The position numbers and the translations under genes were made by a program. A stretch of DNA of 64,000 nucleotides from a gamma proteobacterium HdN1. GTDB taxonomy: Bacteria > Pseudomonadota > Gammaproteobacteria > Pseudomonadales > Ketobacteraceae. The first letter of the stretch is position 1. Every line of letters starts with the position of its first letter. Shown in pieces: positions 8,905 through 16,601 of this stretch. The notes beneath the pieces are model-generated. The model saw nothing but the letters and a program-made list of their open reading frames with translations, made no database searches and was not told where the DNA came from. The stretch spans positions 2,826,527-2,890,526 of the forward strand of contig FP929140.1 in NCBI GenBank assembly GCA_000198515.1, in the 5' to 3' direction.

Positions 8905-8923
8905 GGTGGAGACACCACCTCAG
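8901..8923. terminator. Palindrome shared by two convergent stop codons
   Basis: CTGAGGTGG (8901-8909) and CCACCTCAG (8915-8923) form a perfect 9-bp stem with loop AGACA. The TGA of the rightward HTH gene (8902-8904) and the stop of the leftward GNAT gene (8920-8922) both lie within it. There is no strong T-run, so it may act as a weak bidirectional terminator or 3'-end RNA protector. Confidence 0.5.
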
Positions 8924-9423
8924 CTCAACATGCCTTTGAGATCCTTGAGCATCAGGAACAGATGGTACGGATCAGTCGGGCTGGGCTCGAATTCCCACGA
9001 TTCGTACCACTGCCGCGCTGCGTCGTCTTTGGCATGGACCAACAGGCAACGAATGCCGGCGATGTCGGCAGCCTGTGCGGTACGCAGCAGCGCATCCTTG
9101 AGCAAGGCCTGGCCCAGGCCTTTGCGCTGATGCTCCTTGTCCACCGCGAGCCGGGCCAGGATCATGACCGGCACCGGGTGGCGCGCCAGCCCCTTCATCA
9201 CTCTCGACGGCGCGGCTTCCGGATCGACGCTACCAACGGCCAGGCTGTAGAAGCCGACCACCACGTCACCCTGGCAGCAGACATAGGTCTGCGCGCTGTT
9301 GGCCTTCTGGTTGACGAGCGCGTAGCGCTGCAGGAACTGGTTCAGCGCGGCCTGGCCGCAGTCAAACGCATCGACCTGATCCGTTGCAGCGAGCTTGCGA
9401 ACGGGTGAGTAGTCATTGCTCAA
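8920..9423 (-). CDS. GNAT acetyltransferase toxin, TacT/AtaT type
   Basis: 167-aa GNAT fold protein. It opens with the phrase typical of TacT-like toxins (VDAFDCGQAALNQFLQRYA) and has the acetyl-CoA loop QRKGLGQALL (about residues 98-107) after LARLAVDKEH, plus the C-terminal W/Y motif (ARQWYESWEFEPSP). Relatives acetylate the amino group of charged tRNAs and stop translation. Its start overlaps the stop of the upstream DUF1778 antitoxin gene, so the pair is one operon. Located at the right end of the ssrA-linked island, it may stabilise that island. Which tRNA is acetylated cannot be predicted here. Confidence 0.9.
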   Translation of the reverse strand: MSNDYSPVRKLAATDQVDAFDCGQAALNQFLQRYALVNQKANSAQTYVCCQGDVVVGFYSLAVGSVDPEAAPSRVMKGLARHPVPVMILARLAVDKEHQRKGLGQALLKDALLRTAQAADIAGIRCLLVHAKDDAARQWYESWEFEPSPTDPYHLFLMLKDLKGMLS

Positions 9424-9698
9424 CCCAGCACCCCAGGTTCACGCAGCAACTTCTTCAGACGGGGCTTGCTTTGCACCGGGCGGTCCAGCGCCTCCTGGAA
9501 TGCCTGCCACTGTGTGTCGTCCAGCACGAACTGGCGACGATCTGCCAGCGTCTGCGCGGCCGCCGTCACGCCCGCGTCGAGCAGGAACTCGCTGACGTTC
9601 TTGTGGCAGGCGCGCGCGGCGTCCTGCAGCAGTTGCTTGACTGGCGTGCTGGCACGAACGTCAATGCGTTCGGTCTTGGAAAGATTCAGGGTGCTCAT
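9420..9698 (-). CDS. DUF1778 antitoxin, TacA type
   Basis: 92-aa ribbon-helix-helix antitoxin. The N-terminal DNA-binding part is KTERIDVRASTPVKQLLQDA, followed by the helix of CHKNVSEFLLDAG, and the C-terminal tail (about residues 60-92) wraps the GNAT toxin in known complexes. It overlaps the toxin start by four bases (9420-9423). A good sigma-70 promoter with a palindrome in its spacer lies just upstream (9731-9760), consistent with the autorepression known for this family. Confidence 0.9.
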   Translation of the reverse strand: MSTLNLSKTERIDVRASTPVKQLLQDAARACHKNVSEFLLDAGVTAAAQTLADRRQFVLDDTQWQAFQEALDRPVQSKPRLKKLLREPGVLG

Positions 9699-9730
9699 GG
9701 TGCCCCTCCGGACTGATCTTGGATGCCCTT

Positions 9731-9760
9731 ATTGTAGTCGTCCGGACATCGTACTGACAA
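9731..9760 (-). promoter_or_regulatory. Promoter and likely operator of the GNAT toxin-antitoxin operon
   Basis: On the minus strand a -35 TTGTCA (9755-9760) and a -10 TACAAT (9731-9736) are separated by 18 bases. The spacer contains the palindrome GTCCGGAC (9740-9747), a plausible site for the ribbon-helix-helix antitoxin. The rest of 9761-10101 holds no gene I can support. Confidence 0.6.
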
Positions 9761-10101
9761 GTCGTTTCTTATCTTGGCCACTATCCAAGCACGTACTTCC
9801 GCGTTGCAATGTGTCGGTAGTGCTCGGAAACTACCGACGAAACGCAACCGCAGCACTTCCTTCGCCACCCAATGCTGCAATCCAACCGCTTGATTCGTCC
9901 GCGCGTAACCCTTTGATCTGTATGGGCCTGCGTTGCGGCCTTTGCGGACTTCGGGCCAGTTCCAGGGAGCGAGGTCGGAGCGAGGAATGGCCGGGAGAGA
10001 GTGGAATGTGGCCCGGAACGGCCAATTCGGGCGGCAGGCGCAGTCCGCAGGCTTCCGCAGGAACCCCCAGCAACACGCGGGAACCGGCGCGATCAGGCAA
10101 G

Positions 10102-10134
10102 AAAAAACCCCAACCGAGAACGGTTGGGGTTTCA
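10102..10134 (-). terminator. Rho-independent terminator of ssrA
   Basis: AACCCCAACCG (10106-10116) pairs with CGGTTGGGGTT (10121-10131) around a 4-nt loop. On the minus strand it is followed by a run of T, five bases after the tmRNA CCA end. Confidence 0.85.
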
Positions 10135-10138
10135 TTAT

Positions 10139-10492
10139 TGGTGGAGACGGCGGGAATTGAACCCGCGTCCGACAGTACTCTGCCTTAAGCTCTACATGTG
10201 TATCCCGATCTACTGATCTCGCTCTGATCTACCCGAAGGGGCAGGGCGATCATTGCCAGTCTGTACTTTTTAACTCCCCAGTCCCAGACAAACCGAGGTC
10301 GCGATCCCATGTAAGTTACCGATGATTCCCACCCATGGGCGAACAGGGTCATCGGCTGGCAGCGATTAAGCTGCTAGAGCGTAAGATTCGTCGTTTGCGA
10401 CTATCTTGTGCAGCACTTGGAGTACGTGTGTTGCTACCCACACGACATGCACCTAAGGTTTCATCACCGCCGTCGAAGCCAGGTCGTCCCCC
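10139..10492 (-). ncRNA. ssrA: tmRNA (transfer-messenger RNA)
   Basis: 354-nt tmRNA that rescues stalled ribosomes together with SmpB. The 5' end GGGGGACGACCTGGCTTCGA (minus strand, from 10492) and the 3' tRNA-like end GGTTCAATTCCCGCCGTC then TCCACCA pair as the alanine-type acceptor domain. The tag reading frame is at 10366-10398 and encodes ANDESYALAA followed by TAA. smpB lies about 770 bases upstream on the same strand. The 3' end marks the edge of the accessory island to the left; ssrA is a common integration site for genomic islands. Confidence 0.95.
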
Positions 10493-10510
10493 TTTTAAGC
10501 TTGGTTACCT

Positions 10511-10540
10511 ATTATGTATGGCCTGCAACCTGCGATTCAA
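10511..10540 (-). promoter_or_regulatory. Probable ssrA promoter
   Basis: The minus strand shows -35 TTGAAT (10535-10540) and -10 CATAAT (10511-10516) with an 18-base spacer, giving a start a few bases before the mature tmRNA 5' end at 10492. Confidence 0.5.
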
Positions 10541-10551
10541 GCCCTACCGCG

Positions 10552-11136
10552 TTAAATTAATCGAGCGCTAGTGCGATCCTCCGGAAAGCGCCGCTGCTCC
10601 ACCCGATAGTACGCCTCGATCAACTCGCGCTCAATGCCGAGCACCCGCCGCGCCTCATCCAGCGAAACATCCAGCAAAGGCCGAAAATCCGCCCGATCCA
10701 GCGGCTCGCAGCGGGAAATTGCCCCCAGTTTCACCGCATCGCGAAAAATGGACTCATCCTCCTGATCAAAACGGTAAATCCGAGGATACAAATGGCGCGC
10801 AATTTTGCAAAACACCGATTCCTCCACCGAGCTGACTTCCCCAGTGCTGCCCATGGTGAAGCCAATCACGAACGCCTCATCCTTCGAGAGCAGCCCGCGC
10901 CCCAAAAGCAGGTGAATGCAATCGTGCTGACGCAAATCCACCGCACCATGAAACAGCGTAACCCCAGGAATGCGATAGCGTGGATTCTCAATCAACCGCA
11001 CCAACAGCGGAATCTCCTCCGCCCGTGCTGCAAGCGTTGCCAGATAAGCAAGCCCCTCGCGCAAGCTCACATCCCCCCATTGCCAAGGGACATGCCAGTC
11101 ACGATACGATTTTACCGATGGAAGAACGCGCGCCAT
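10552..11136 (-). CDS. Unrecognised protein with a Coq4-type HDxxHx11E motif
   Basis: 194-aa soluble protein, mainly helical. It contains H71-D72-C-I-H75 and E87, so exactly HD-x2-H-x11-E, the metal-ligand signature described for Coq4 of ubiquinone biosynthesis. The flanking sequence (GVTLFHGAVDLRQ before, AFVIGFTMGST after) would place the motif on a central helix pair, as in Coq4. The rest is not similar enough for me to call it Coq4, and its length is shorter than eukaryotic Coq4. It sits between smpB and ssrA on the same strand, 126 bases after smpB. A metal-binding, lipid- or quinone-related role is inference; it may be an unrelated conserved protein. Confidence 0.65.
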   Translation of the reverse strand: MARVLPSVKSYRDWHVPWQWGDVSLREGLAYLATLAARAEEIPLLVRLIENPRYRIPGVTLFHGAVDLRQHDCIHLLLGRGLLSKDEAFVIGFTMGSTGEVSSVEESVFCKIARHLYPRIYRFDQEDESIFRDAVKLGAISRCEPLDRADFRPLLDVSLDEARRVLGIERELIEAYYRVEQRRFPEDRTSARLI

Positions 11137-11262
11137 CAGGCACCTCCCAGCGCATGCTCAAAAAATGAACTCTACGCCGAGAGTATAAGCCCATGACGCG
11201 CACAAAAGACAATCAAAGGGCGGGATGCAAAAAAATGCAGGCGGTTCAGCAAGGCGCTTGGC

Positions 11263-11736
11263 CTACTGCTTGCGAACCAAACGCTGCTTCTCGCGGTTCC
11301 AGTCGCGACTTTTCTCTGCTTGGCGCTTATCGTGCGTCTGCTTGCCCGTTGCCAGCGCAATCAAGCACTTGGCGCGGCCGTTTTTCCAATACAGCGAGAG
11401 CGGCACGCAGGTATAACCTTTCTTAGTGATAGCGCCGTGAATCTTGCCCAGCTCCCGCGCATGCAGCAGCAGCTTACGCGTGCGCGTAGGGTTAGGCGTT
11501 ACGTGCGTAGACGCCGAGAGCAGGGGAGAGATATGCATCCCCCACAAAAACGCCTCGCCATCTTTCATCAGCACATAGCTTTCGTTGAAACTCACCTTGC
11601 CAGCCCGTAGACTCTTGACCTCCCAGCCTTCCAGCATCAGGCCCGCCTCAAAGGTGTCTTCGATGTGAAACTCGTGGCGCGCCTTGCGGTTCTGGGCGAT
11701 GCTGTTGTCGCTATCGCCTTTCTTTGCCTTGGACAT
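11263..11736 (-). CDS. smpB: SsrA-binding protein SmpB
   Basis: 157 aa from the ATG at 11736; an upstream ATG at 11748 would add four residues. Typical Smp[33 protein letters not shown], the [19 protein letters not shown] block, and the basic C-terminal tail that enters the empty mRNA channel ([18 protein letters not shown]). It binds the tRNA-like domain of tmRNA and delivers it with EF-Tu to stalled ribosomes. rnfH is divergently transcribed from the other side, as in many proteobacteria; the usual ratA gene between them is missing. Confidence 0.97.
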   Translation of the reverse strand: MSKAKKGDSDNSIAQNRKARHEFHIEDTFEAGLMLEGWEVKSLRAGKVSFNESYVLMKDGEAFLWGMHISPLLSASTHVTPNPTRTRKLLLHARELGKIHGAITKKGYTCVPLSLYWKNGRAKCLIALATGKQTHDKRQAEKSRDWNREKQRLVRKQ

Positions 11737-11796
11737 CCTGTTAACCAACTGTTTGAATGTAAAAATGAATGATCGTGTAAAAAAGGTTTGCCGTCT

Positions 11797-12183
11797 ATGC
11801 TAAGGCCGCCGTCAGCACCCAATTTGGATGCACTCAACCCAGAAGCGACTTGTCGTGTGGACATAGAAGTTGCTTACGCAACGCCCGCACAACAGTGGGT
11901 AATCCCCGTAAGCGTGCCGGTCGGTACATGCGTTCTAGATGCAATCCAGCAATCGGGCATCCTTCAGGCTGCAGGGATTATAGGTATCGAATCCATGGCT
12001 GTGGGTGTTTTCGGCAAATCCGTTAAAGATCCAAAAACCGCGCAGCTTAACAAAGGCGATCGAATCGAAATCTACCGCCCCCTGTTGATTGATCCAAAAA
12101 CCAGCCGAAAAAGACGCGCAGCCAAGGCAAAAGGCGCAGCTATAAAAGGCACAACGGTAAAGCAAGAAAAGGCACAACGATAA
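11797..12183 (+). CDS. rnfH: RnfH family ubiquitin-like protein
   Basis: 128 aa from the ATG at 11797, preceded by AAAAGG; a TTG at 11788 would add three residues. The core ([20 protein letters not shown], then [13 protein letters not shown] and the end [16 protein letters not shown]) is the RnfH/PF03658 beta-grasp fold. The C-terminal 25 residues are a lysine/arginine-rich tail. RnfH is normally next to smpB and ratA; its role is not well defined, with nitrogenase electron transport and a toxin-antitoxin link both proposed. It is opposite in direction to smpB and convergent with bamE. Confidence 0.88.
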   Translation: MLRPPSAPNLDALNPEATCRVDIEVAYATPAQQWVIPVSVPVGTCVLDAIQQSGILQAAGIIGIESMAVGVFGKSVKDPKTAQLNKGDRIEIYRPLLIDPKTSRKRRAAKAKGAAIKGTTVKQEKAQR

Positions 12184-12269
12184 AGCAATGTCCAAAACAG
12201 CGCTCAAAGCAACCCTCCGCGCAACCCTCAAAGTAGCCCCCGCACACTACTTGATGGCGGGGAGTGGTG

Positions 12270-12740
12270 CTACTCAGCGGGAACACCATCCGCGGGAACA
12301 TCATTCGCTGGCGGAATGCTGTCTTCCGGCGCAGTAAAGATTTTAGGGCGTCTCTTAAGATCCGCTTCCGCTTTCAGGCGGGCGTCCACGTCGGACTGAA
12401 GCTCCGGCTTTTGGCTGTAATGCCCCTTGTCAATCTTGACCAAGGTATCGCGGTCAAAATACAGCGTAATTCGGTTCTGTAACAGCTTACCCTTGCCCGT
12501 TTCCAAGTGATAGAAATAATCCTTGCGGTCAGGATGGAAGGGATCCTGTATCATGGCCGTGCCCATCAGATACTCGACTTGCCGACTCGTCATGCCTACT
12601 TTTAACTGCTCGACATTGGCGGCAGAAATGATGTTTCCTTGCGGTATATCAATGCGAAAAACGCCAGGAAAGCGCAGGGATGTGCATCCGGCCGTGAAAA
12701 CGTAAGCAAAAATGAGTATCATTCCAATCAGCTTTTGCAT
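12270..12740 (-). CDS. bamE: Outer membrane assembly lipoprotein BamE
   Basis: 156 aa from the ATG at 12740, chosen because it starts a lipoprotein signal peptide (MQKLIGMILIFAYVFTAGC, lipobox FTAGC); the longer upstream reading frame has no such logic. The mature domain shows RIDIPQGNIISAANVEQLKV, GMTSRQVEYLMGTAMI and DPFHPDRKDYFY, all typical of SmpA/OmlA/BamE. It is part of the BAM complex that inserts beta-barrels in the outer membrane. It is divergent from fur, as in Pseudomonas and other gammaproteobacteria. Confidence 0.95.
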   Translation of the reverse strand: MQKLIGMILIFAYVFTAGCTSLRFPGVFRIDIPQGNIISAANVEQLKVGMTSRQVEYLMGTAMIQDPFHPDRKDYFYHLETGKGKLLQNRITLYFDRDTLVKIDKGHYSQKPELQSDVDARLKAEADLKRRPKIFTAPEDSIPPANDVPADGVPAE

Positions 12741-12892
12741 TGTAGCTGCGATCCCTGTGTTGTTTCGGGCGATCAACCGTTTCGGGCGGTCACGCGTTTC
12801 GTTGCGGTCGTAAATCATACCTGTTTGTGCGGCATACTCAAACTCTGCAAGAGCAATATCCCCCACAAACGCGGGCTTATTAGAGGCACCCT

Positions 12893-13327
12893 ATGGCGAC
12901 AGAAAACCAAGAACTACGCAAAGCAGGGCTAAAAGTAACCCTGCCGCGCATTAAAATCCTGCAAATCCTCGAATCTGCAGATGCCGCTCGTCACTTGAGT
13001 GCGGAAGATGTCTACAAAACCCTGCTTGACGCCGGCGAAGACGTGGGCCTCGCGACCGTCTATCGCGTATTAACCCAATTCGAGGCAGCGGGCCTTGTAG
13101 ACAGGCACAATTTTGACGGTGGCCACGCAGTGTTTGAAATTTCCACCGGCGACCATCACGACCACATGGTATGTATGGACACCGGCGAAGTGATGGAGTT
13201 CGTTGATAAAGAAATTGAAGCCTTACAGCATAAAATTGCTGATCGTTACGGGTTTGAGCTCGTCGAACATAGTCTTGTGCTCTACGTAAAACGTAAACAA
13301 TCCGAGCCGCCCAAGGTCACCAACTAG
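12893..13327 (+). CDS. fur: Ferric uptake regulator Fur
   Basis: 144 aa. The winged-helix N-terminus has GLKVTLPRIKILQIL and the recognition helix in GLATVYRVLTQFEAAGLV. The metal-binding part is GDHHDHMVCMDTGEVMEFVD. The second cysteine of the common CxxC is a threonine (CMDT), as in Pseudomonas Fur, so the structural zinc site of the E. coli type is absent. It represses iron-uptake genes as an Fe(II) dimer. The gene is divergent from bamE and convergent with recN. Confidence 0.97.
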   Translation: MATENQELRKAGLKVTLPRIKILQILESADAARHLSAEDVYKTLLDAGEDVGLATVYRVLTQFEAAGLVDRHNFDGGHAVFEISTGDHHDHMVCMDTGEVMEFVDKEIEALQHKIADRYGFELVEHSLVLYVKRKQSEPPKVTN

Positions 13328-13396
13328 CTATTATGGCTAGCCATTGCTCATGAGCCCTTGGTAGAGCGCCTTTGGCAGGATTGGCCGCCTTTGCGG

Positions 13397-15070
13397 CTAA
13401 TCCGCTTGGCTCTCTGCAATCAGCTCCTTTGCGTGCGCCAGCGTTTGCTTGGTAATTTTTACGCCGCCCAACATGCGCGCGATCTCGCTTACCTTTTCCT
13501 CTTTGTTCAGCGCATCAATGCCGGTGTGCGTAGAATCCTGCTCGGTCACCTTGTTCACATGCAGATGATGATGCCCCTGCGCCGCCACCTGCGGTAGATG
13601 CGTTACGCAAAGTACTTGATTTTTCTCCCCCAAAGAACGCAGCAGACGCCCAACCACTTGCGCTACGCTCCCGCCGATCCCCACGTCCACCTCATCAAAA
13701 ATCAACGTCGCCACCTGGCTGCGAGCCGCGCAAGCCACCTGAATCGCAAGGCTGATCCGCGAGAGTTCACCGCCTGATGCGACTTTGCCCAGCGCCTTTG
13801 CCGGTTGGCCGGGATTGGTGCGTACCTCAAAATCCACCAACTCCATGCCGTGAGGGCTGGCTTGGCGCTCCGAGAGAGGCGTCAGCACCACAAAGAATTC
13901 AGCGCCGGGCATCCCAAGCGGGCGAATTTGCTGGGTGATCTTATCGGCAAGGGCGAGCGCATGTTGCTGTCTTTGCAAGGTCAGCTCGCCTGTGGCATTC
14001 AAATAAGCAGACCAAGCGCCGGTCGCAGCGGCTTCCAGCTCCGCCAAGCGGTCGTCGCCGCCATCCATTTCCTCCAGCGATGCCTTGAGCTGCTCAAACA
14101 AACCGGCAAGCTCGTGCGCCGAGACGCGGTGCTTGCGCGCCAGCTGGTAGGTTTGGGAGAGCCGCTGGTCGACTTCTTCGTAGCGTTCTGGGTCCATTTC
14201 CAGCGTTCGCGCATAGTGCTGCAAACTGGCGGATGCGTCCTGCAGCAGGATTTGCGCCTGCTCCAACGTGCCGATCACGTCCTGCAGGCCAGAGTCTTGG
14301 CGCAGCATGTCTTGCAGTTGATGCAAAAGTGCGCCGGACTGATCGATCAGGTTGTTATCATTTTCCGAGAGAGCATCTAGCACCTGTTGGCCGCCCTTGA
14401 GCAGCGTTTCGACATTGCTCAGCTTTTTGTGTTCGCGTTCCAGCGCTTCCAGCTCACCTTCCATGGGATTGAGCGCACTCAATTCCTCCACCTGAAACTG
14501 CAAAAGTTCGGCTTTTTCCAACATGGCGCTGCGATTGTCGCGCAATTCCCGCCAACGTGTATCGCAGTCCTGCCAGTGCCGGAAACGTTGCCGCACCTCG
14601 CGTGCAAGTGCTTGATGGCCGGCGTACTCGTCCAGCAATTCACGGTGAGTGTCACGCTTCAAAAGGGTCTGATGCTCATGTTGGCCGTGAATGCTTACCA
14701 GTGTTTCTCCCAGCTCGCGCAATTGCTGCAAAGTGGCCGGCGTGCCATTGATGTAGCCGCGCGAACGTCCATCCTGATTGATGACTCGGCGCAACAAGCA
14801 TTCATCGCCATGCAGCAGCTCTGCGCTGGCCAGCCAAGCTTGGGCGCCCGAATTGCGTGAAACGTCAAAGCTTGCAATGATATCGGCCTTTTCGGCGCCA
14901 GCGCGCACCATGCCGCTGTCGGCACGATCGCCAAGGGTGAGGCCCAGCGCGTCGATCATGATGGACTTGCCCGCGCCCGTCTCCCCAGTGATCACCGAAA
15001 GCTGGCTGGGAATATCCAAGTTGAGTGACTCAACAATCGCAAATTGACTGATTTTGATATGGGTAAGCAT
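13397..15070 (-). CDS. recN: DNA repair protein RecN
   Basis: 557-aa SMC-like ATPase. Walker A GETGAGKS is at residues 29-36, the ABC signature is in VASGGELSRISLAIQ, and Walker B is in ATLIFDEVDVGIGG. A long coiled coil of about 250 residues separates the two halves. RecN holds broken chromosome ends together during double-strand break repair. In relatives recN is close to hrcA/grpE; here about 10 kb of accessory DNA lies between them. It converges on fur with a 69-base gap. Confidence 0.97.
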   Translation of the reverse strand: MLTHIKISQFAIVESLNLDIPSQLSVITGETGAGKSIMIDALGLTLGDRADSGMVRAGAEKADIIASFDVSRNSGAQAWLASAELLHGDECLLRRVINQDGRSRGYINGTPATLQQLRELGETLVSIHGQHEHQTLLKRDTHRELLDEYAGHQALAREVRQRFRHWQDCDTRWRELRDNRSAMLEKAELLQFQVEELSALNPMEGELEALEREHKKLSNVETLLKGGQQVLDALSENDNNLIDQSGALLHQLQDMLRQDSGLQDVIGTLEQAQILLQDASASLQHYARTLEMDPERYEEVDQRLSQTYQLARKHRVSAHELAGLFEQLKASLEEMDGGDDRLAELEAAATGAWSAYLNATGELTLQRQQHALALADKITQQIRPLGMPGAEFFVVLTPLSERQASPHGMELVDFEVRTNPGQPAKALGKVASGGELSRISLAIQVACAARSQVATLIFDEVDVGIGGSVAQVVGRLLRSLGEKNQVLCVTHLPQVAAQGHHHLHVNKVTEQDSTHTGIDALNKEEKVSEIARMLGGVKITKQTLAHAKELIAESQAD

Positions 15071-15190
15071 AGAGATGGCTAGCGTGCTGGTGGAAGGGTT
15101 CAGGTTTTGACAGCGTCAGGTTCTTACAAGAGGGCGAATCCAGCGAGCAACGTGAGTGCCTTTGGGTGATTTGTTATACGCCGCACAAAC

Positions 15191-15451
15191 TTATTTTGCT
15201 TTCAGTGGAAAACGCTCTGGGTTCTTAATGATTTCGAGAGTTAGGTCGATGTCTATTTCTGGCCAGTACAGGTGGCCATTTGATGACTCTTGCACCAAAA
15301 GAATGGACCTCAGCGGTTGCTCTTGGAACCAAGGAAAATCTTTGTAAGACATAAATAACTCTTCTCCTTGAGCAAGCACCCAAACACCATGGCTAGAAAC
15401 GTGGGTTACTTCAGCTGCAGAAGTGCTCTTTCCAAGCGTTAATGAACTCAT
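15191..15451 (-). CDS. DUF2442 protein, partner of DUF4160
   Basis: 86 aa from the ATG at 15451, which lies inside the end of the DUF4160 gene. The sequence AEVTHVSSHGVWVLAQGEEL then YKDFPWFQEQPLRSIL and the tail LYWPEIDIDLTLEII are the DUF2442 pattern. DUF4160-DUF2442 pairs are widespread, mobile and look like toxin-antitoxin modules, with DUF2442 usually seen as the antitoxin-side or DNA-binding partner. That assignment is inference. Confidence 0.8.
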   Translation of the reverse strand: MSSLTLGKSTSAAEVTHVSSHGVWVLAQGEELFMSYKDFPWFQEQPLRSILLVQESSNGHLYWPEIDIDLTLEIIKNPERFPLKAK

Positions 15452-15650
15452 GATGGTGTGCCTCAATGACCGTTTCAATTTCTCGAAGTTGAGCCCGGCT
15501 CAAGTTAAAGTTTTTTGCCAGCGCTAGTTCAGACTCTAACCAGAACTTAGCCTCGCCCGATTCACACATGACGTGCACATGCATTCTAGGCTCCTCTCTA
15601 GAAAAGAAGAAGAAACGATACCCTTTCTCACGATGGATCGTTGGAGTCAT
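15411..15650 (-). CDS. DUF4160 protein
   Basis: 79 aa. Begins TPTIHREKGYRFFFFSREE followed by PRMHVHVMCESGEAKFWLE, the standard DUF4160 opening, and ends in a helical segment (LREIETVIEAHHHEFINAW). It overlaps the DUF2442 gene by 41 bases. Probably a small toxin-antitoxin-like module; no activity has been shown by the sequence itself. Confidence 0.8.
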   Translation of the reverse strand: MTPTIHREKGYRFFFFSREEPRMHVHVMCESGEAKFWLESELALAKNFNLSRAQLREIETVIEAHHHEFINAWKEHFCS

Positions 15651-15781
15651 ATCTTCTCAACTTCGTTACGGCTTGCGGCCGAACCAAGATAGCATAACTT
15701 TTGCACAGCTCTTTCCTTGTTGACGTAGAGCGCGCCAACGGCTTCGGAGCGTCACCAGCCTGAGCGGGAGCGACATACCCA

Positions 15782-16369
15782 TCAGGTAACGTTTTGGCCA
15801 TCACTCACTCCCGCAAAAACTGCTCCCAAGTCAATCGCTAGATCATCAAAAGGTGGCAGGGTGATCGAATAGCTTCCATCCCTCACCACTTCCGTCGCCA
15901 TGATGACATAGCGGCCCTCATGCAACATATGCACGATAACCGTTTTATCTTCTGGGTAGACAATCCAGTAATAAGGCACCTGTTGCGCTAACAAGAGCAA
16001 CATCATCTGCAGGGTGTCTTTTTTCTCATGCCCAGGCGACACGATTTCGCACACCCAGTCAGGCGCAAGCGTCATGACTCCTGTGGGCGGGGAGGGTATC
16101 CGCTCTTTCCGCCAACCCGCTAAGTCATGCCGTGGTGCTTGAATGTCAGAATACCGAACGGTAATGTCCGTACAAATCCACCATCCGCCCTCACCGCCAG
16201 CTCTTTTTTGCAGCGAGTAATATTCTCCCCCGATTCGACTTTGAACATTGCTGTGAGCAAAACGAGGCAATGCTTGTGAGACAATCTGGCCGTCCACTAA
16301 CTCTAATGATTCATCCGTCTGCCACGCGACAAGAAGGTCATCAAACGTATTCAGTTTTTTGGCGAGCAT
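15782..16369 (-). CDS. Uma2 family (DUF820) putative endonuclease
   Basis: 195 aa from the ATG at 16369; the upstream ATG at 16396 adds nine unlikely residues. The PD-(D/E)xK-like Uma2 fold is indicated by LELVDGQIVSQALPRFAH, by the D of APDWVCEIVSPG (D-x-ExxS), and by KKDTLQMMLLLLAQQVPYYW. Uma2 proteins are very common in cyanobacteria and sporadic in proteobacteria, and their function is not settled. Single gene with no obvious partner in the accessory block between recN and hrcA. Confidence 0.85.
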   Translation of the reverse strand: MLAKKLNTFDDLLVAWQTDESLELVDGQIVSQALPRFAHSNVQSRIGGEYYSLQKRAGGEGGWWICTDITVRYSDIQAPRHDLAGWRKERIPSPPTGVMTLAPDWVCEIVSPGHEKKDTLQMMLLLLAQQVPYYWIVYPEDKTVIVHMLHEGRYVIMATEVVRDGSYSITLPPFDDLAIDLGAVFAGVSDGQNVT

Positions 16370-16601
16370 ACTCGTTCCTCCGCAACGCTTGAACAATGAT
16401 TGAACGCCGCCACTTATCCATCCGATGAAACGCGACGGAGTGGAATGCGCAAAAGGTAGACATTGCTAGGGAAACACCTAGTAGTCGACCTTAGCAGGGC
16501 GTGATCCAATGTCCACCAGCGAACACACGCGATACGGCAGCAATGTTTAATTCTGCCAATAGCGGGCTGTTCAAGCCAAATACGGACATTGGGGCTTACT
16601 C

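Noticed and set aside
8905..8913. GGTGGAGAC matching the end of ssrA, considered as an att site
   Set aside because: Only nine bases match, and they are explained by the 8901-8923 palindrome. A real att duplicate would be longer and is probably left of the window.
9695..10135. 146-codon open frame on the minus strand between the toxin-antitoxin promoter and ssrA
   Set aside because: It runs through the ssrA terminator, has no recognisable domain and no good start, and includes the promoter of the toxin-antitoxin operon. Most likely a chance frame in GC-rich DNA.
10335..10571. Plus-strand open frame of 78 codons
   Set aside because: It is antisense to the structured tmRNA gene and reflects its base composition.
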